A DNA stretch of 64,000 bases, taken from Nymphaea colorata. Its lineage: Eukaryota > Streptophyta > Magnoliopsida > Nymphaeales > Nymphaeaceae. The DNA lies in contig NC_045138.2 of assembly GCF_008831285.2 (NCBI RefSeq), positions 41,719,115 to 41,783,114 on the forward strand. Direction: 5' to 3'. The translations under genes and the position numbers were made by a program. Below, piece by piece: positions 22,908-37,429 of this stretch (the stretch's first letter is position 1; each line of letters opens with the position of its first letter). The notes below the pieces were generated by a model. That model worked only from the letters and a program-made list of their open reading frames with translations. It made no database searches and was not told the DNA's origin.

Positions 22908-25804
22908 ATGAAGTAGATGATATGTAATTAAACAATGATGAATTAAACTTGGACTCCTTGAATCTAGATGTTACCAAAAATTACTTATACTGTCAAACCA
23001 TGTTTGTGGTGCTTGTTTGAGAATATAAAGACTTCTTGAGGCGACAACATGATTGGGTCGAGTTGATGTATACTTCATCTCTGATTGTAAGAAATAGCTA
23101 AAACTAGTTTAATTGTGGTAGTTTTGACAATAGCGCTAACTGTATCAAAGTAGTCCTGTTCTACTGTTCATTGTACTTCTTTCCAGCCAACCTTACTTTG
23201 AAGTGAGCTATAAAACTATAAATATGGTGTTTAGTTTTATAATTCTATTGACACCCAACAATATTAAGATTGGGCTTATGAGGGACAAGTTCCCAAACGT
23301 TGTATCTCACTTGTCAACCATCTAAGGTCTCTATTGAGCACCTTATAGGTTAGAAGCTTCATTTTTTGACAAGTAAAGATCTTGTGTCATAGATTCTATC
23401 GTGGGACTAGACACCAAAGGATGAGTGTAAAGTGGGCAATGATTGATGAGATTTAATTGGACTTGGTTATTTGGTTGCAAGGTTGAGTTTAGGTACCGAT
23501 CATGGGTTGTGGAGGCAAGTTCTAAAAGTACATGTTGAATCTGAATCATGGTTTAGTGGTTCTCCTGCAAATGTAGGTTTGGGATAACGAGTAATCTTTT
23601 TTTCTTGAGTCGTAAGAGATAAAAAGATGGGTTTCTATTTGAGCATGGACATCGGTTATGAAGGACAAATTAAATTGGTGACATTTTTAGACTTCATGGA
23701 TTCAATATAGTAAACAAAATGTTTTTTCATAAAAAAATCATATGGTGAGATATAATCATATTTCTGTCAAACAAGGCTACAATATAAATAACCTTGACAT
23801 GTCTCATATACAAGGAAAAACAGAAGCTTCAGATTTTGTTTCATATGGGGTTTGGTTTTGAAGATTTTCTGATTCTAACTAATTGGTAATATGAGCAGCA
23901 GCTTTTAGAGCATCCATCCAAAAATGTAATGGTAAATTTGCATGAACAGACATGCTTAACCCCATTTCAACAAGATTGACAATTTTTTCTTTCTACACTC
24001 CCATTTTGTTGAGTTGTAGAAAGAAATGTAAGCCATTGTTGAATTTCCTTAGAATAAAAAAAAGCTAAAAATTCCTTACTTAAGAATTCACCACTTCCGT
24101 CATTATAAATATTTTAATCTTCTTCCTAAATTGTCATTTCACAATATTCTAAGACTTTGAAGCATGAAAAATGGCAGCTACTTTTACCAATAAAAAAATC
24201 TAAACAAATCTAGAATAATGATCCTCAAAAAGCAAATAACATGCATATCGATCATGAGACAAGCATGGTGATGATTCCCATAGAACAACATCTGGCAACT
24301 CAACATGAGAAATAACTTGGGAATCAAATTTGGAAAGGGAAGATGATTCTTTTTTTCCCAACGCACATGCAACATAAGAAACTAGTTCATGCTTTTCTAC
24401 AATAAAAGGTCAACTTAGTATAATGTTGTTGAGAGAGAGCATATAAAAGTAAGCATGTTGAAGGTCATAATGCCACAAGTAAAAGGTTGAACTAGGATCC
24501 ACAATTCAAATTGAACTAGAGTTTTTAAAAACAATAAATAGCAGTTGGTTATGACCATTTTTTTCAGCAGAGTAATACCATCATGATGATGCTTGTTTTA
24601 TCAGGTATGACATTAAAGAGCAGTCTAAACTTATAGTTGGCTTTTATTAGGTTTAATGTGAAGCATTTTTCTTATCTGCAAGTGTATAATATTGAACTCA
24701 ATCTTTCATATGTAATTTCTAGTTAATTTTGGGACAGATAATGGGTTTTTCTGTGCATAAGATACATGGAAAACATTCTTGAATGGAAGGAAGAAAAAGT
24801 TGCTAGGAAGAAGACATTACTAACATGAAAAATATGCATATGTTATTCATTCCTATGAGAATAGTCTCATTACTGATGTAAGAGAATCTACCATGCATTT
24901 GCTAATCAGAATTAGCTATATGAGGTATGACACCCATATTAAGATACCACTCAAATTCCTTATTGGCTTCATTACCAAATTTACTAGCATTGGTCTTCCC
25001 TCAATCCCATGTTATTTCCAGCATTCAATGCATGGCCATAAAGGCTTTGGAAATGTCCCAACACGATCAGGTGCTGTAGCTTTTCCACCTGCAAAGCTGA
25101 CATGTTACGTGGTGTTTGAGTGGGTCATATTCGAGCCTTGAGCAGGGGTTTTATTAGCATAACATATAAACTCCGATTTGATGAAGACCCTTCACAATTG
25201 TCCCTCGACTATGAGTCCATTTGCATGGTAGTATGAGAAGTAAGCATGTTGAATCAATTTTCTTGAGATACCAACATGACATAAAACTCAGAAAATGTGG
25301 GAAGGTTCTTATTTGTGTCAACAAAGATAATGACAAAGTCAGATTCACTACTCAGATGACATGGCTCGACGATAGTATCCTTAGTATAGCTTAAGGCTAA
25401 CTGTCTACATGGTTCCAGGCATTATAGGCTCGGTTTGGTTTAGACTGATTACCATGAAAGAACTTAGATGTTGAAGGGAAAGAGTTGTCAACATACCTCA
25501 TTAAGTGTTTACTCATCATAAAACACTCAAAGATAATTGGTTAAAATAGACTTTGATCGGCACAAGAGAGAGTATGCATTCCATTGCATCATAGGCATAT
25601 GTCAGAGCTAGGAAATATGATGAAAAACATGGTTGTGTGCTAGTGTTTGCAACAGCTATGATAATAAGACGTTCGGGTCAGAGATTATTCTTATAACATT
25701 CCAAAAGTTTAATCTTGTATCTAAAATTGTAAAGGTTCTTAAGGGCCTTATAAAGGGGGTTGTTAAAGGGATAGGTTGTCCTACTTTTTAACCTTCCTAC
25801 ATAG

Positions 25805-26509
<705 letters not shown>

Positions 26510-27165
26510 TTATTCTTTCTTGGGATTCAACACTTAGACTTGGAGTTTCACTTAAGGATGCATGTGCCTTTAAAGTGGATTGTAATACCTCAGAAATTTA
26601 ATCTCATATCTAAGATTGTGAGAGATTGGGAGACTTATAAAAGGGGTTGTCGAAATAGTTCATTGTTCTAGTTCTTAGTCTTTTTGGGGCTGAAACCAAA
26701 GTTGCTAGGGGCAGGTTGGGATCTGTCTAACCAGGATTTTGAACCCGATGTGAAAGTGGGTTGGGTCGTTGAAGCTCTGATACTATGTAAAATAAAAGAA
26801 TATAGAAGCACACAAAAGAAATTAAGAAAACATCCAATTTTATGTGGTTTGGCTTAATGTACCCACATCCATGAACAAATCCTCTTTTCTCTTCGCTTTT
26901 TCGTCAATCATCACAAGAGAAAGAGTGGAGGCTGGTCATGTTTCGTTTTGAAGGTGGCTTCATACGTTTACAGATTTAAATAGATTTTGGTCACCATCAT
27001 ATTCTCAGTTTTTCCAATTATCTTTTGTAAGTAACATGGCAACACCCGATTTTCTTCTTTTATCTTTTACAATAGATGTGGCAAGACTGGGTACCAAAGG
27101 TTGTGCTTCATCTGCGCGATCTCATTACTTCAGAATGGCTTATCACAAGCTCTATAAGATAAGAG

Positions 27166-28478
27166 CATTTACTTATGAACCTCAGGATATAAATTTCTTC
27201 AGCTTTCCGACCAATTTTACTTTTGTACGTGTTTTCAGAAGAGTGCTGGAAGCATGACTGCATTGAGGATACTACCTTGCCATTTAGTGTTTAAAACCAA
27301 AAAGTATTACAATTGAACTCCACTCTCCAAACCAACGGTCAGACCTGAGAATTTATTAGACTATGAACCTATTAGATTCTTGGAATAAAACACAAGAAAT
27401 CAGTTTTTGGAATGTAATTGCTCAAGACCCATGAAACTATTTTTCAATCCAACACGGGCAGATGATATCCTTGTGGAGGAATTCAGAGTTAAAAACTTGG
27501 GTGGTTGATGGCAGTAAAGATCATATGCAGAGGGATAGAGACATCAGCAGCTTTAAGAAAAGAGTTAGGCCCCAGTGGAATGACACCCAAAACTAAAGAA
27601 TTAGAAGACATTCCCAGGAATATCTCCATTGCCGCAAAGAGGATAAAGTACTGGAGTGATGGGATACGATTGCCAAGATCAAAATTTGAAACCAATTAGC
27701 TGATATTGGTAAAGAATACTGGATCCAATTACAGATAAGGTTCAGACTTCACCTGCAGTTTTACAAGTGAATCCGAATCCTAGCCCTGTATCTGACTGGG
27801 ATTCAAATCTGAGCCTGATCCAAACCTGAATAGATAAGTCCAAACTGACGCAGAGATCGAACGGTCCACACCTGAATATACACTGATTTTTTTATATTTT
27901 TTTTATTTCTATGTTTTTGGACTGTGGCATTCAACTACACCGTTATATTTACTTCAAAATATACTACCAGATATGCAAGAGGGCATAAACGGAGAACCTT
28001 ATAGCACAAACTGGCTGAGCCTGCTTTCCCAATTGCTATTATTGACATTAGTCATTCACATGGCGCTTCCTCCAAATTAGACAAGCCCATACATAGAAAT
28101 CTAACGCAGAAAACTTTAGAGAAGCAACGACGTCGCATGCAAATGGATAGTGAAGGTGGAAAGCCATGACAAAGCCCAAGGGAGAAGCCGACCACCTCTT
28201 GTTGGTCCTTCCCCTCTCCCGTTCAGATCTCCAAAATGGAGAAGGGATCTCAAGAGAACAACAGAAAAAGAAGAAAAGAGAGAGGGAGTCAGGGGACCCT
28301 CGTGCCGTTTTCTTGCCTTCTTATTCAAGCCATGCGTTGGCAAACGTTTCAAGAACAATTTTTATAAGATAAAAGAAAGGAAGAGAAAAAAAATACAAGG
28401 GAAAAGGAAGAAGATAACAGAGAGAGGAGGAGCCTCTTCTTCTTCCTCCGCCTTCCTTCATTATTCCTCCTCCTTCCT
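27166..28478. other. Intergenic DNA 3' of the RING gene
   Basis: Holds scattered repeats and, near 28,140-28,480, the likely 3' untranslated region of the minus-strand RING gene. The plus-strand frame at 28150-28797 is purine-rich antisense sequence, not a gene. Confidence 0.5.
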
Positions 28479-29366
28479 TCAGAAGATGTCGAGGATCTCC
28501 AGAATTTGGCGATTGCAGAGGGGACAAGATCCACGGTTAAGCCACAGTTCCCTGCTGCACGCTCGACAAAATGTGTGGCCGCACGGAATGAAGGCAGCGC
28601 CCTTCTCTCTCGACATACAGACGCAGCAGCAGGAGCAGCAGCCTGCACCAGGCGATTCTTCCGCTCCCCGTCCCCCCTTCTTCTTATTCTTGTTGTTATT
28701 GTCGTTGCCGTTCCCACCTTCGTGTTCTTGCTCGAGCAACGCCATTAATGACACTCGAAACGGCTGCTGCATGCTTTCCGTCTGCTCACAATCTTGAGCG
28801 GCCCTCAGATGCCGCTCTGCTGCTAACGCCGCGGCCAGATTCATGGTCGCCTCTCTCCTTATCATGGATGCTGCCTCTGTTGTCTCGTTTTCTGTTGTCC
28901 CTGTCCGGCTTCTCTCGAAGTTCTGGTTTTCTTCTTCTTCTTCTTCTCTTGGTGATTCTTCTTCTTCTTCTTGATCTTGTTCTTCTACTCGTGGTGGTTC
29001 TTCTTCTTCTATAGATTCTGTTCTCTCCATTTCTGTGTCATGGTGATGCGGAGTACATACATCTCGCGCTTCTGCTTCTTCTTCTCCTTCAGCCACCGCC
29101 ATGTCGTCCCCGTCTAAAGCCGCGGAGCTCCAGGAGCTACCGCAGCAGCCGATTCCTCTGAGTTTGAGTTTCCCTCTCAGAACTTTCCACTTTCTGCTGC
29201 TTCTCCTCTCCGCCTCCATTTCCTCGCAGCAGAAGAATGAACTCCTTCTCGTGGGTTCTGCCTCCTCAAGAAGAAGATCGATCAACGCCTTCACCGCCTG
29301 GGTTATCTCAGCAGGAACAGAGAAACCAACATTGTGCTCTCCTGCGTCACCATCTTGCCTTCTCAT
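28479..29366 (-). CDS. C3HC4 RING-finger protein, intronless
   Basis: Single-exon gene of 295 residues, a likely E3 ubiquitin ligase. The C-terminal RING has zinc ligands at about C247, C250, C262, H264, C267, C270, C281 and C284 (motifs FIPCGHTFCRAC and CPLCNR) and ends ILEILDIF, as in a small plant RING family that I recognise only by that tail. The middle is acidic and low-complexity (Glu-rich about residues 100-160), followed by an Ala/Arg block, a short GNDNNNKNKKK tract and Cys-rich CCSCCC just before the RING. No membrane segment. The start is the ATG at 29366; the codon before it is TTG. Substrate unknown. Confidence 0.85.
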   Translation of the reverse strand: MRRQDGDAGEHNVGFSVPAEITQAVKALIDLLLEEAEPTRRSSFFCCEEMEAERRSSRKWKVLRGKLKLRGIGCCGSSWSSAALDGDDMAVAEGEEEAEARDVCTPHHHDTEMERTESIEEEEPPRVEEQDQEEEEESPREEEEEENQNFERSRTGTTENETTEAASMIRREATMNLAAALAAERHLRAAQDCEQTESMQQPFRVSLMALLEQEHEGGNGNDNNNKNKKKGGRGAEESPGAGCCSCCCVCMSREKGAAFIPCGHTFCRACSRELWLNRGSCPLCNRQILEILDIF

Positions 29367-29841
29367 CAACTTTAGAATGAGACGCTAGTCGTTTGACACA
29401 GAGCCCACGTTCCGTTTCCTGGAAATGCTCAACAAAACTGGAGAAAATCAGGCATTGAGTGCAGAAAAGAGAAGAAGAAGAAGAAGAAGAAGACGGTGAT
29501 GATGCCGAAAAAGATTAAAAGAAAAAGATAAAAAGAAAGGGAGCGTGTTTTGGGGGGAGCGAGAATGATGGTAATGGTGAAGAAATGATGCCAGCAGTGG
29601 AACATACAGAAATGGACGCTTTATTAATTAGAAAAGGAAGCATGCGAAGCATCATTTTCTTCCATGGAAGCCCCGTGAGATCATAATCAATCAATCTCCA
29701 CGGTGAGGTGATACTGCTGTTGCTGGTGGTCCACTGCTCCTCTTCTCCCTCTCAACTTGGAAGGAAAGGCAAGAAACAGGAGAAAATAAAAGAGAGAAGA
29801 TCTTTCCCCCAGGCAGGCAGGAGTCTGGTGAGAGACGCGGC

Positions 29842-29849
29842 TTTAAATA
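29842..29849 (-). promoter_or_regulatory. Possible TATA box of the RING gene
   Basis: TATTTAAA on the minus strand, about 475 bp before the ATG and in an otherwise GC-richer stretch. It would put transcription start near 29,815 and give a 5' leader of about 450 nt with long CT and GA runs. No experiment supports it. Confidence 0.35.
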
Positions 29850-32800
29850 CCAGACACCTCCCACTTTTTCTTTCTTTCACTCGCTTTTTTGTTTTTTTCC
29901 CTCTTTCTTTGTTGGGTTTTGTGGATTTTTTTAATAGATCAGGAGGAAAAGGGGGAAGGAATATGAGGTAGTTAAGGAGCAGAGAGATTTCTTTATGCCA
30001 ATTCTCCTTCCGACGGTGTGATCAGGTAAGGGCCACCAACCAGCGGTCCTTGTCAAGCAGGTCAATGTATCATGGATCTGAATCGTTTCCATCCTGATTA
30101 AATGGATCACGGATCTGATCCCCGAATCCAAATTGCTTCTAAAGTTTGGCTCGCGTCTTTCATTTTCATCCATAAGAGGGGAGGGGAGGACGTGAAAGCT
30201 ATGCCGCTAAAAACGACGGTCCGGCGCTTCACGCTCTCCTCTCTTTATCAGAACACGTTGGGCGTTGTTGGGAGCCTCAACGATACGGCGTATTGGTCCG
30301 TTGGCCGTTACTTATCGACCCGTATCGGTCGTGGCTATTTTTTTTTTTAATTCAATATTTGATTTCTAGTGAACTTGTGAAAAGTTCAAACAGCAGAGCT
30401 GTATAAAATGAAAAGGGCCCTATGTATAGGGTCATGTTGCCTTGCTTTTTATGAGAAATTTTTTTGGACAGATTTATATATCAAGGGCATGATAGAACAA
30501 ACATTTGATAAAGTTAATATAAAAATAAAGAAACATTGAATACGTGTCTGTGCCTCTACTTTTATGGGAGGTGAGCGAAACGATGCGGTGCGGCCAGTAG
30601 CACCGTTTTCAACAACGTTTGTGAAGATTGAAAATACTCCGATCAGTTTGTATGTTCAGCCAAAATTTTTGCAACATTATTGCTCTAGGAGCTCTTGATA
30701 GTCGATCATCTTAATCACGACCGTACTGATTCATTTCACCCTTTTGAATTCAAACGTTTGAGTGTTTGCATCAATTAAATAACTGAATCTACCTATCAAA
30801 TTGTTCAAAAAAAATCAATACCAATTTAGAATAGGTGACGCAAATTTGTAGCGTTTTACAAAGGGCCATTTCTATCAAGAGTACTCCAAGGCTTTTTGTG
30901 CTCTTGAAGTCGTTCTTGCCAAGCTTGTAACTGCATCCAAACCTGCACTCTCACTTCACATTAAATCTCCGACTCTGCGACTGATGCTAATGGTAGCAGT
31001 TTGGATGCGATTCAACTCTATCAAAAGCCATGGTTTCCCAGGCTTTGTTTATTCTTACCACTTGCAAGCGATAACAAGTTTAGAAATGATAAAAACAATT
31101 TCGACTCACCAATCTGACTCTGCCCGACTCGCTAGAGAAAGTGAAATTAGGTTCAAGCTAAAGGCGTCCAAAACTTCAGTCATACATAAGGTGACACTTT
31201 TTGGCATAACTAGCTAGTCGTCAATCTTCCTCAGAAGTTGAAAAATAGAATATTTTTCACAGGCAAACCTAAAAAATCAGTGATAACAAAAACCACCTTG
31301 CTTTTCATTAATATTGTTAGAAGGCATTCATTTAAGTCTTTACCACATTTAATTTTAAAAAGCTGATGAGTTTAATATGTCAAGTTTCTTGTTGAATAGA
31401 TATAAAAACATCATTTTTCCTTCTAAAGTATGACATGAAAAATAAAACAGTTGACATTGGTAACAAATTTAGATTTCTTTTGGACAATTTTCTTCCATTT
31501 ATTCATTTAGCTGCTTTTACATATCATTAGATGCACATTAACATTGATGGTATAATTGAAGAGGTCAATGATCGAAGCCAAATTTCATTTGTGCTAAAGT
31601 TATATATTAATCACATCATCTCGTTAGCCCAATTCAAATTAGTGGTGGCATAAGGTCTGGCTGACACGTTTCAGAAAAAAATAGTTATGTTTTAAATAAT
31701 ATCAAGAAACTAGGTGTGTTTTTTTTCTTACTGTCAGATTTTAGGTTTATTTCAAATCCTCCAAAAAAAAGAAGAAGAAAACTTGCTGCGCCAATAACAA
31801 GGGGGAGAGCATGCATATGAAGGTTGGCATGGATATTCAATTACAACAAATAGCAAACAGCCTTAAGAAAACTCAAATGATTTGCGAAAGATTCATACAA
31901 TAAAGAAATTATTAATGGCTAAAAAGTTCAATTAATTAATCGGAAGACAATAATCAATTATTATTACTCACCATAAGCTAGTGGAGAATGACTCCATATA
32001 CAATGGCAACAAGAAATGGCGCACCATTGGACAATAATTTTCAGTACTGGCTCAGAAGGTCTCCAATTAACTTCGAAAAGATTTGTTAGGAATTTAACTA
32101 AGAGTGATCTAGATTTCAATGTCACCACCATTCCTCCCCCTCCCCCCCCCCCCCCCCCCCCCCCGCGGTGCATTTCATGGCAATATGATCTATCAGGGTT
32201 TTACATTAACCCTTTGCCAGTTTTGCAAATATCAATATTGGTTTGCTCCCTGGTGCCGCATAAAAGGTCGATACCCGTGCACTCGTATCACCTTGCTTTT
32301 TGATTTTTAAAAATAATTTTAAACATTTGAAAATTGATTTAAAAATAACAAAAATAATAACCCTGTATCGGGCTTATTGTGTTGAGAAGAATCAAGCTGA
32401 TATAACACGTAGCATACCAACAACTGATTGCAACTTAAAGAAAAGTGTTTTTACATTTACAAACGGATAACAAGGTGACGGTCACATAAAAATAAGGAAG
32501 CTGCTGGTGGAAACAATCACAATCATACAAAATAATTAATCAGAAGGATGAAGGGGAGGGAGGAAATTAATTAATGGCGCAAGCTGAAGTATACAAGCAC
32601 GCTTTTCAAAATAATCAGTACTCAATTCGTCCGGTGGGGAATACAAAGTTCTTTGATTTTATCAATCTTCAACAACACCCTAGCTTTTCAGAATATTGAT
32701 ATAGCAAGTTGATTGAGAAAATTATATTATGTAGAAATTTTTTATGTAAGGATTCAGTGCAGGGGTGGATTAAAGGGCACTACGTATAAAATCTTAATTT

Positions 32801-33939
32801 TTTAAGGAGCATCAATATATAAATAAAAAACTTGCTCAAATATATCAATATAAAAATAATAAATGCACACTTGCCTCCGCCTGAGTCTGGTTTCGCCAAA
32901 ATATGAAAAACGGGGATCGCGTAGAGTATATGCTTTTTAATATTTCCTGCTATGGCTTACTTATGCTTTCGGTTAATTTGAACTAAGAGTACCACCACAC
33001 CTCACGAGGACAGCATTTAATGGAAAAAAAGAAAAAAGAAAATAGGAATCATCGGACTGCATAGTGACTTCATCACAATTCTCTTGGACTCGGGCTATTG
33101 GTCGGAAGTGACGTACGAAATAGGAAGGTAGGTTTCCTTCTCTTGAACGAACAAACTTTTCTGAAACTTGCACGCGCACTACATGAAGTTAATTGGAAGC
33201 ACTTACGCCAAAAGAAGTTCAAGAATATGACGCATTTTTTAATGAAAGAACATAATTTCAGGAGTCTCTTGCTTGGTAGCTGTTGGTATCACGTATCACA
33301 AAATAAAAAAATATTGGCCTTGAAATCAAAGTCGAAAATTTAATTCCAAAATCAAAAGAACTCTTATTAAGCCGATCAACTAATTCTGTAGGTGACCCTC
33401 TTACGCTATGTTTGGATGGATAGAAAAGAAATAATTTTTAATAGATGGAAAGGAAAGAAAAAGACAAGGGCAGAAAATTGATGGGGACATATAAAATGGA
33501 AAGAAAAGAAGCTATTACGAAAGTCAAAGAGAAGAAGCTATTACAAAAGTCTAGATGAGATGAAATGAAAGGAAATATAAAATAATCATGTTTGTTTAAC
33601 TTTGTAAAGGAAATGAACTACTTTAATTGACAAAAACACCCTTAACACCCCTTCTATTATAATTGTAATAGTTCTCTTTCTCTCATTCTTCCTTCTGTTG
33701 GATTTGTCCAAGATGTTTTTTCCTAGAGGAAAAAGTGTAGACATTAATTGGTGGGATCTATATACCTACAGATCCAATTCTTGAAATGAATGTTTTTTTC
33801 TAGCCTGCAGCGTATTATGGGCAGTCTGGGTGAAGCATGCATTTTGATTGGATATTTCAATGCTATGAGAGAGACATGATAAAAGTAAGGGATACACATG
33901 GTAAAACTGGTCGACCTCCAAGTAGCATTTCCTGTCGCA
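29850..33939. other. Intergenic DNA between the RING gene and the LINE
   Basis: AT-rich, no gene recognised. Noteworthy points are GTATCG-rich sequence at 30,280-30,340 resembling the ends of the hAT-like element at 60,912, a run of 23 C at 32,142, and an A/G-rich stretch at 33,410-33,600. Confidence 0.5.
32142..32164. repeat. Poly-C run of 23
   Basis: Homopolymer of C preceded by CCCCCT, in an AT-rich background. Such runs are error-prone in assemblies, so its length is uncertain. Confidence 0.85.
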
Positions 33940-36900
33940 ATTTTTGCAGATTTATTGCTTAATGTAGATTATCAGTTTTGAATGATGAAGACAAAAAGTA
34001 CACCTGGTCAAATAATAGAACAGGTGATAATTTGGTCTTATGCAAGCCAAATTGGGGCTTAGTAAATCAGCAATGGAAGCATAAATGGGGTCATTGTAGT
34101 CGTTTGATGGTAATGTCTAGATCCATCTCTGATCATAGTGCTAATATTTACTTCTATTTCCTCTCCTTTTTTACCTTATGGTCACACTTTCTCAAATATC
34201 ATTCTTTCTAGGGGAAAAAAGAAGCTTGCCAGTAGATTATTCATAATGTTTTGAGAAGATCTTGTAGTGGATGTCCCATGATCAGAATTATATCAAAATT
34301 GGAATAGAATTTTGTAGGTGATGTTTATAGCAGAATTATGAGCCATCATAAGATATTGATGCTGTGCGATTGAGAATGGAAAATGGAGATAGGCATGCTG
34401 AGCTTGATTCTGTTTTGAGAGCAGAACTTGAGGAAGCTCTACGAGAAGAAGCAGAGTTATGGAGGATTAGATTGTGAACAAAATGGGTCGTGGAAGGTGA
34501 TAGGAACGTAAGATTTTTTCATATTTTAGCAAATGGAAGAAGGACTAAGAGTCACATAGCTGAATTGGAGCAGGACGGCAGAACTCATAGGGACCAACAA
34601 TAGATTAAAAATATGTGATGAATTTTTCTTAAATCTACTGAGCTCGGAAGAAGGTAACGGTGAGATACAGAACAATATCCCTGCTGGACCTAAGATTTCT
34701 GATATGGACAATGCAAATCTACTTAAACCCCCATTGATGGAGGAGGTTTGCATAATAGTTTTCAATCTAGATGGAGAGAGTGTTCCAGGTTGTGATGGTT
34801 TTCTTGTATGTTTTTTTTTTCGGCATCACTAGCATATTGTGGGATTTGACATCTTCCAAGCTGTTGAAAATTTCCTTAGCACTGGAAAACTTGATTGAAA
34901 GTTAATAGAGCTGTCATTGCACTTATTCCTAAAGGGGAATGGATTAGAAGTGTTAAACAATATAGACTCATTATTCTTTGCAATGTGGTCTAAAAAATCA
35001 TCTCTAATTTCCTGGCTGAATGCATGAAAGCATGTTTGAAGAAGGTAGTTGGTGAGGAACAGGCTGCTTTCTTGCCTGGGCGGAACCTTTACACTAATGT
35101 AATTCTTGCACAAGAACTAATTCAGTGTATGGATGACATGAAGAAGGGCTGTTTATGTATTAAAGTTGATACGACAAAGGCATGTGATAGAGTAAATTGG
35201 AGATTCCTCCGATATACTCTAGGTAGTCTTGGATTTTCTCATGTTTGGGTGCAATGTGTGATGGCATGTGTCACCACGGTTTCTTTATAGTGCAGGTTAA
35301 TGGCAATATTAGTCAGTTTTATGAGATGAAAAGAGACTTAGACAGGAAGATCCCTTGTTCCCTAATCTTTTCACTGTATGATATTGATAATATATAGGTT
35401 TCTAAAGCAGAATGTCGATGTCAAAGTTATTGAAGTTCCTAAATGTATGAGGGTTGATTTTTCTTATGGTTTTATCATTTGCATATGACCTTTTGTTATT
35501 TTGTGAAGCAAATTGTGACTTAGTCCATCTGATTAACGTTGTGTAATGATATCAAGAGAAGATCTGGCTTTGAAATTAACCCTAGCAAATCAGAACTGGT
35601 GACTTTCAATGTTAATACAAACAATTTACAAGAGATCAACAGGAATGTTTTAGGGTATTTCTTTACTCGCTATAAAATACCTTGGACTTGCTTTCAAGGG
35701 GAATCTCAAAACTGATTGGTGTCAAGAACTGGTGGTTACGGTGGACAAGAGGTTGGCAGCATGGAAAATTCCTCTTCTTTCTTATGTTGGCTGAATATGC
35801 TTAATTAAATCTGTTCTTGTTCAAATCTATCGATTTTGGTGTTCTATCTTTGAGATTCTCAGGCCCATTTCAGAAGTTGGAATCAGCTATGAGTAGATTC
35901 TTATGGGGCAGTTTTGATGGTAAACTACAAGGTCTCTATGATAGACTGGAGCATTTTGTGTCGACCCAAATTGGAGGGGGAAATTGGTTTATATGATTTA
36001 TAAGACATGAATAGAGCATATTTGGCTATATTTGCCTTATTTGTTTGTAAGCCTTCAACATATTGGTCAATGGCAATTTGGTACAGATATATCATCTATC
36101 ATAGCATGTGGTATTTCAAATATAGGGTTAAGATGTCTTTGTGGTTTAAAGCCATCATATGGGAATGGAAGTCTATTAGGTTGTCAAGTGGAGGCCTCAA
36201 AGTGGTGAGATAAGATTTTGGCAAGATAAATGGTCCAAGGTGTGTCTATATAATACTTTGACTAGTGATTAAATACTTGAATTTGAAAAGTCATTCAAGT
36301 CTTCCATCAAGGACAAGTTGTCAGCTCATTATATTTATCTCTTTTGTACAAGCCATTAATTTAAAGAATTGGAGAAAAACTTACATTGATGGATGATAAA
36401 GAAAATATTTTATTCCACAACAAAACTGTAGAGTCCATCAAGTTTGAAGATATACGGCAAATAGTTAGAAAGAAGAACGGTTGTGAAAAATGGCATATAT
36501 GGGCATGGATAAAGGAATGTATCCCGAGAGCAAATTGGTTTTTTCTATGGCCTCTAATGATCAACTACCTAGGGTGAACAAGCTTCAAAGAAAGGGATTA
36601 AGTGTTACAAACACATGATATATTTGCTAAGAGCAAGAAGAAAGTGCAGACCATATTATTTTTCAAAGGCAGATTGGCTAGTATGGTTTGGAAGTTGATA
36701 GTGGGCAAGTTTAAACTTAAGAGGTATTCTCCCACTATTTTCATTCAGCAAAATATGGTTTACAACTAGTCATAAAAGGGGTTGGTTGAATAAATGTTGG
36801 AGGGTTACCTTTAATTTGATGATTTAAAGTTTATGGCAGGTGAGAAATAAACGTATCTTTCAATAGAGCATGTGCAATTATAAGTAGGAGACAAGGAGGA
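33940..36900 (+). mobile_element. Dead LINE (L1-like non-LTR retrotransposon)
   Basis: Plus-strand remains of a LINE ORF2 in order. The endonuclease C-terminal end is at 33,978-34,180 (YTWSNNRTGDNL and later SRSISDH). Reverse transcriptase follows at about 34,900-35,900: EEQAAFLPGRNL, then a Lys-Ala-Cys-Asp-Arg block for the first catalytic Asp region, then FAYDLLLFC where active enzymes have FADD. A zinc-knuckle/RVT tail runs to about 36,600 (NGCEKWHIWAW... FFLWP). Many stops and frameshifts interrupt it. The 5' end (ORF1) is not visible, and the 3' end is estimated. Confidence 0.8.
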
Positions 36901-36977
36901 TTTGGACAAGATGTACTGAGCAGTATTTCTTTTTTTGAGGCTTAGGTTTTCAATCAGCAGGAAAGAATTTGGAAGGA

Positions 36978-37390
36978 AACGAAAATCTAAACATTTATGT
37001 ATCCAGCCATGAGGTAAGTCAGCAGCTACCCCCCGATTCGGAAATAATTATGCATCATTTGCATACCTGTGGCAGATTCGAATAGATCATATAACAATTC
37101 CCTCTCTAAATATAGAAGAAAGGAGTCTGCGCACCGATATCGGCCATAAAAGGTCCAAGCCATAACAAATGCGAAGCTATACGACTCAACTCCAGCATAA
37201 TTACCCTAATATAGCTGGCTCTTTTAGGTACTTGAATATTTCCCAATTCCTCAGGTGCATTAATGGTTATTGCCTCCGTGAACATAGTAGCTAAATAATC
37301 CGAACGTGTTACATAAGGTAGATATTATATAATTGTTCAGTTTTTCGTAATTTTTTCCATTCCTTTATGTAAATAACCCAATAATTCTGG
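36978..37390 (-). pseudogene. ndhH: Plastid ndhH fragment in the nucleus (NUPT)
   Basis: About 410 bp match the chloroplast gene for NDH subunit H on the minus strand. Readable segments include TIIxYLPYVTR, [57 protein letters not shown], and after a break [15 protein letters not shown] small deletion after FFYI makes a stop and shifts the frame, and the 5' portion around GYLH-GMEK is also shifted. Only an internal part of the gene is present. It may have come directly from plastid DNA or by way of mitochondrial DNA. Confidence 0.85.
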
Positions 37391-37429
37391 AAGGGTTATG
37401 GAAAAGTCAGGACTAATTGCAATTTAATG

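Noticed and set aside
28150-28797. 215-codon plus-strand frame
   Set aside because: It is antisense to the RING gene end and its purine-rich 3' flank; no recognisable domain.
28748-29388. Leu- and Ser-rich plus-strand frames with apparent membrane segments
   Set aside because: They mirror the Glu-rich minus-strand RING coding sequence; Leu-rich runs are the complement of GAA and GAG codons.
31964-32310. Poly-Gly and poly-Pro frames
   Set aside because: Caused by a 23-base C homopolymer.
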